Shown here: piece after piece, positions 5,567 to 6,058 of the stretch
How positions within the stretch are numbered: the stretch's first letter is position 1
Layout: every line of letters starts with the position of its first letter
Assembly (NCBI GenBank): GCA_015519985.1
Contig: WIAN01000045.1
Span: 1 to 6,058, forward strand
DNA length: 6,058 nt
Source: Candidatus Woesearchaeota archaeon
GTDB lineage: Archaea; Nanobdellota; Nanobdellia; Woesearchaeales; WAPJ01
Direction: 5' to 3'
Position numbers and translations under genes: made by a program
Notes under the pieces: generated by a model
Told to the model about the DNA's origin: nothing
Seen by the model: the letters and a program-made list of their open reading frames with translations, nothing else
Databases searched by the model: none

Positions 5567-6034
5567 ATGGTAAAAAAAATAATAAAAGAAAAAAGTAAAT
5601 TTTTATTGTTATTTTTAATATTAGCGGTTGTTGTTTCTTTAAGTGCATGTACAACTCTAAACAACAACTATAATTATAATGATAACAGTGTTCAAAATTC
5701 TTTTATTAAAGATGTTGATGTATTAACTGCTAAAAAAATTATTGATGAAAATAAAAATAACAACGATTTTGTAATTTTAGATGTTAGAACTCCTGAAGAA
5801 TTTAATTCTGGAAGAATTGAAAATTCTGAAAACATAAATTTTTACTCATCAGATTTTAAAGAACAACTTTCAAAGTTAGATAAAAATAAAGTTTATTTAG
5901 TTTATTGTAGGAGTGGAAGCAGAAGTGCAAAAGCAGTAAAAATAATGGAAGAATTAGGTTTTAAAAAAGTGTATAATGTTGAAGGGGGAATTATTAGTTG
6001 GAAAAAAAACAATCTTCCTTTAATATATTCTTAA
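5567..6034 (+). CDS. Lipoprotein-like single-domain rhodanese (sulfurtransferase family)
   Basis: 155 residues. A basic N-terminus (MVKKIIKEKSK) and a hydrophobic stretch (about 12-24) lead to a lipobox, L25-S-A-C28, so Cys28 is probably lipidated and the protein anchored outside the membrane. An Asn/Tyr-rich spacer follows (31-44), then one rhodanese domain (about 50-152). It shows ILDVRTPEEF (70-79), the phosphatase-like active-site loop C114-RSGSR119, which would carry a persulfide on C114, and the closing NVEGGIISWKK segment (137-147). Rhodaneses move sulfane sulfur to thiol or cyanide acceptors; the real substrate here is unknown. The active-site loop looks intact. The ATG at 5567 is preferred because it gives a complete signal peptide. 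It ends in TAATAA, and the 24 bases after it hold nothing recognisable. An uncleaved membrane anchor is the main alternative to lipidation. Confidence 0.9.
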   Translation: MVKKIIKEKSKFLLLFLILAVVVSLSACTTLNNNYNYNDNSVQNSFIKDVDVLTAKKIIDENKNNNDFVILDVRTPEEFNSGRIENSENINFYSSDFKEQLSKLDKNKVYLVYCRSGSRSAKAVKIMEELGFKKVYNVEGGIISWKKNNLPLIYS

Positions 6035-6058
6035 TAATGCCTAATATACTCTTAAAAC

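Overview
The window comes from a very AT-rich archaeon (by eye only about a fifth to a quarter G+C). Three things point to Archaea: a complete ABCE1/Rli1-type ribosome-recycling ATPase, a stand-alone 91-residue aEF-1beta (the short archaeal guanine-exchange factor for EF-1alpha), and TATA-like promoter boxes placed about 25-27 bases before start codons. The extreme AT content, lysine/asparagine-rich proteins and short intergenic gaps resemble small-genome DPANN lineages (Woesearchaeota/Pacearchaeota-like). That lineage is an inference and cannot be fixed from this window.

Layout. Three genes lie on the minus strand. Read in the direction of transcription they are a 620-residue, highly charged coiled-coil protein of unknown function (3179-5041), ABCE1 (1310-3082) and a glutamine-dependent asparagine synthetase (1-1165) whose C-terminus runs off the left edge. 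Two genes lie on the plus strand: aEF-1beta (5233-5508), then a small lipoprotein-like single-domain rhodanese (5567-6034). The 191-base gap between the coiled-coil gene and aEF-1beta is a divergent promoter region. No gap exceeds 300 bases, and I see no tRNA, rRNA, CRISPR array or mobile element.

Expression signals. The coiled-coil gene, ABCE1, asparagine synthetase and rhodanese have no Shine-Dalgarno sequence. Each has an A/T box centred about 25-27 bases before its ATG, which is what leaderless archaeal transcripts look like. aEF-1beta is the exception, with an AGGTG motif five bases before its ATG. Several short exact or near-exact DNA repeats sit in the gaps: a perfect 18-bp palindrome upstream of the asparagine synthetase gene, a 16-bp tandem duplication upstream of ABCE1, and a 9-bp hairpin abutting the rhodanese start. 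These are the best candidates for unexplained regulation.

Biology. Two genes are core translation factors (elongation and ribosome recycling), one is amino-acid biosynthesis, one is probably a surface-anchored sulfurtransferase-like protein, and one is an unassigned structural or scaffold-like protein. Nothing forces them into one pathway. The only unassigned gene, and the most novel item here, is the 620-residue protein.
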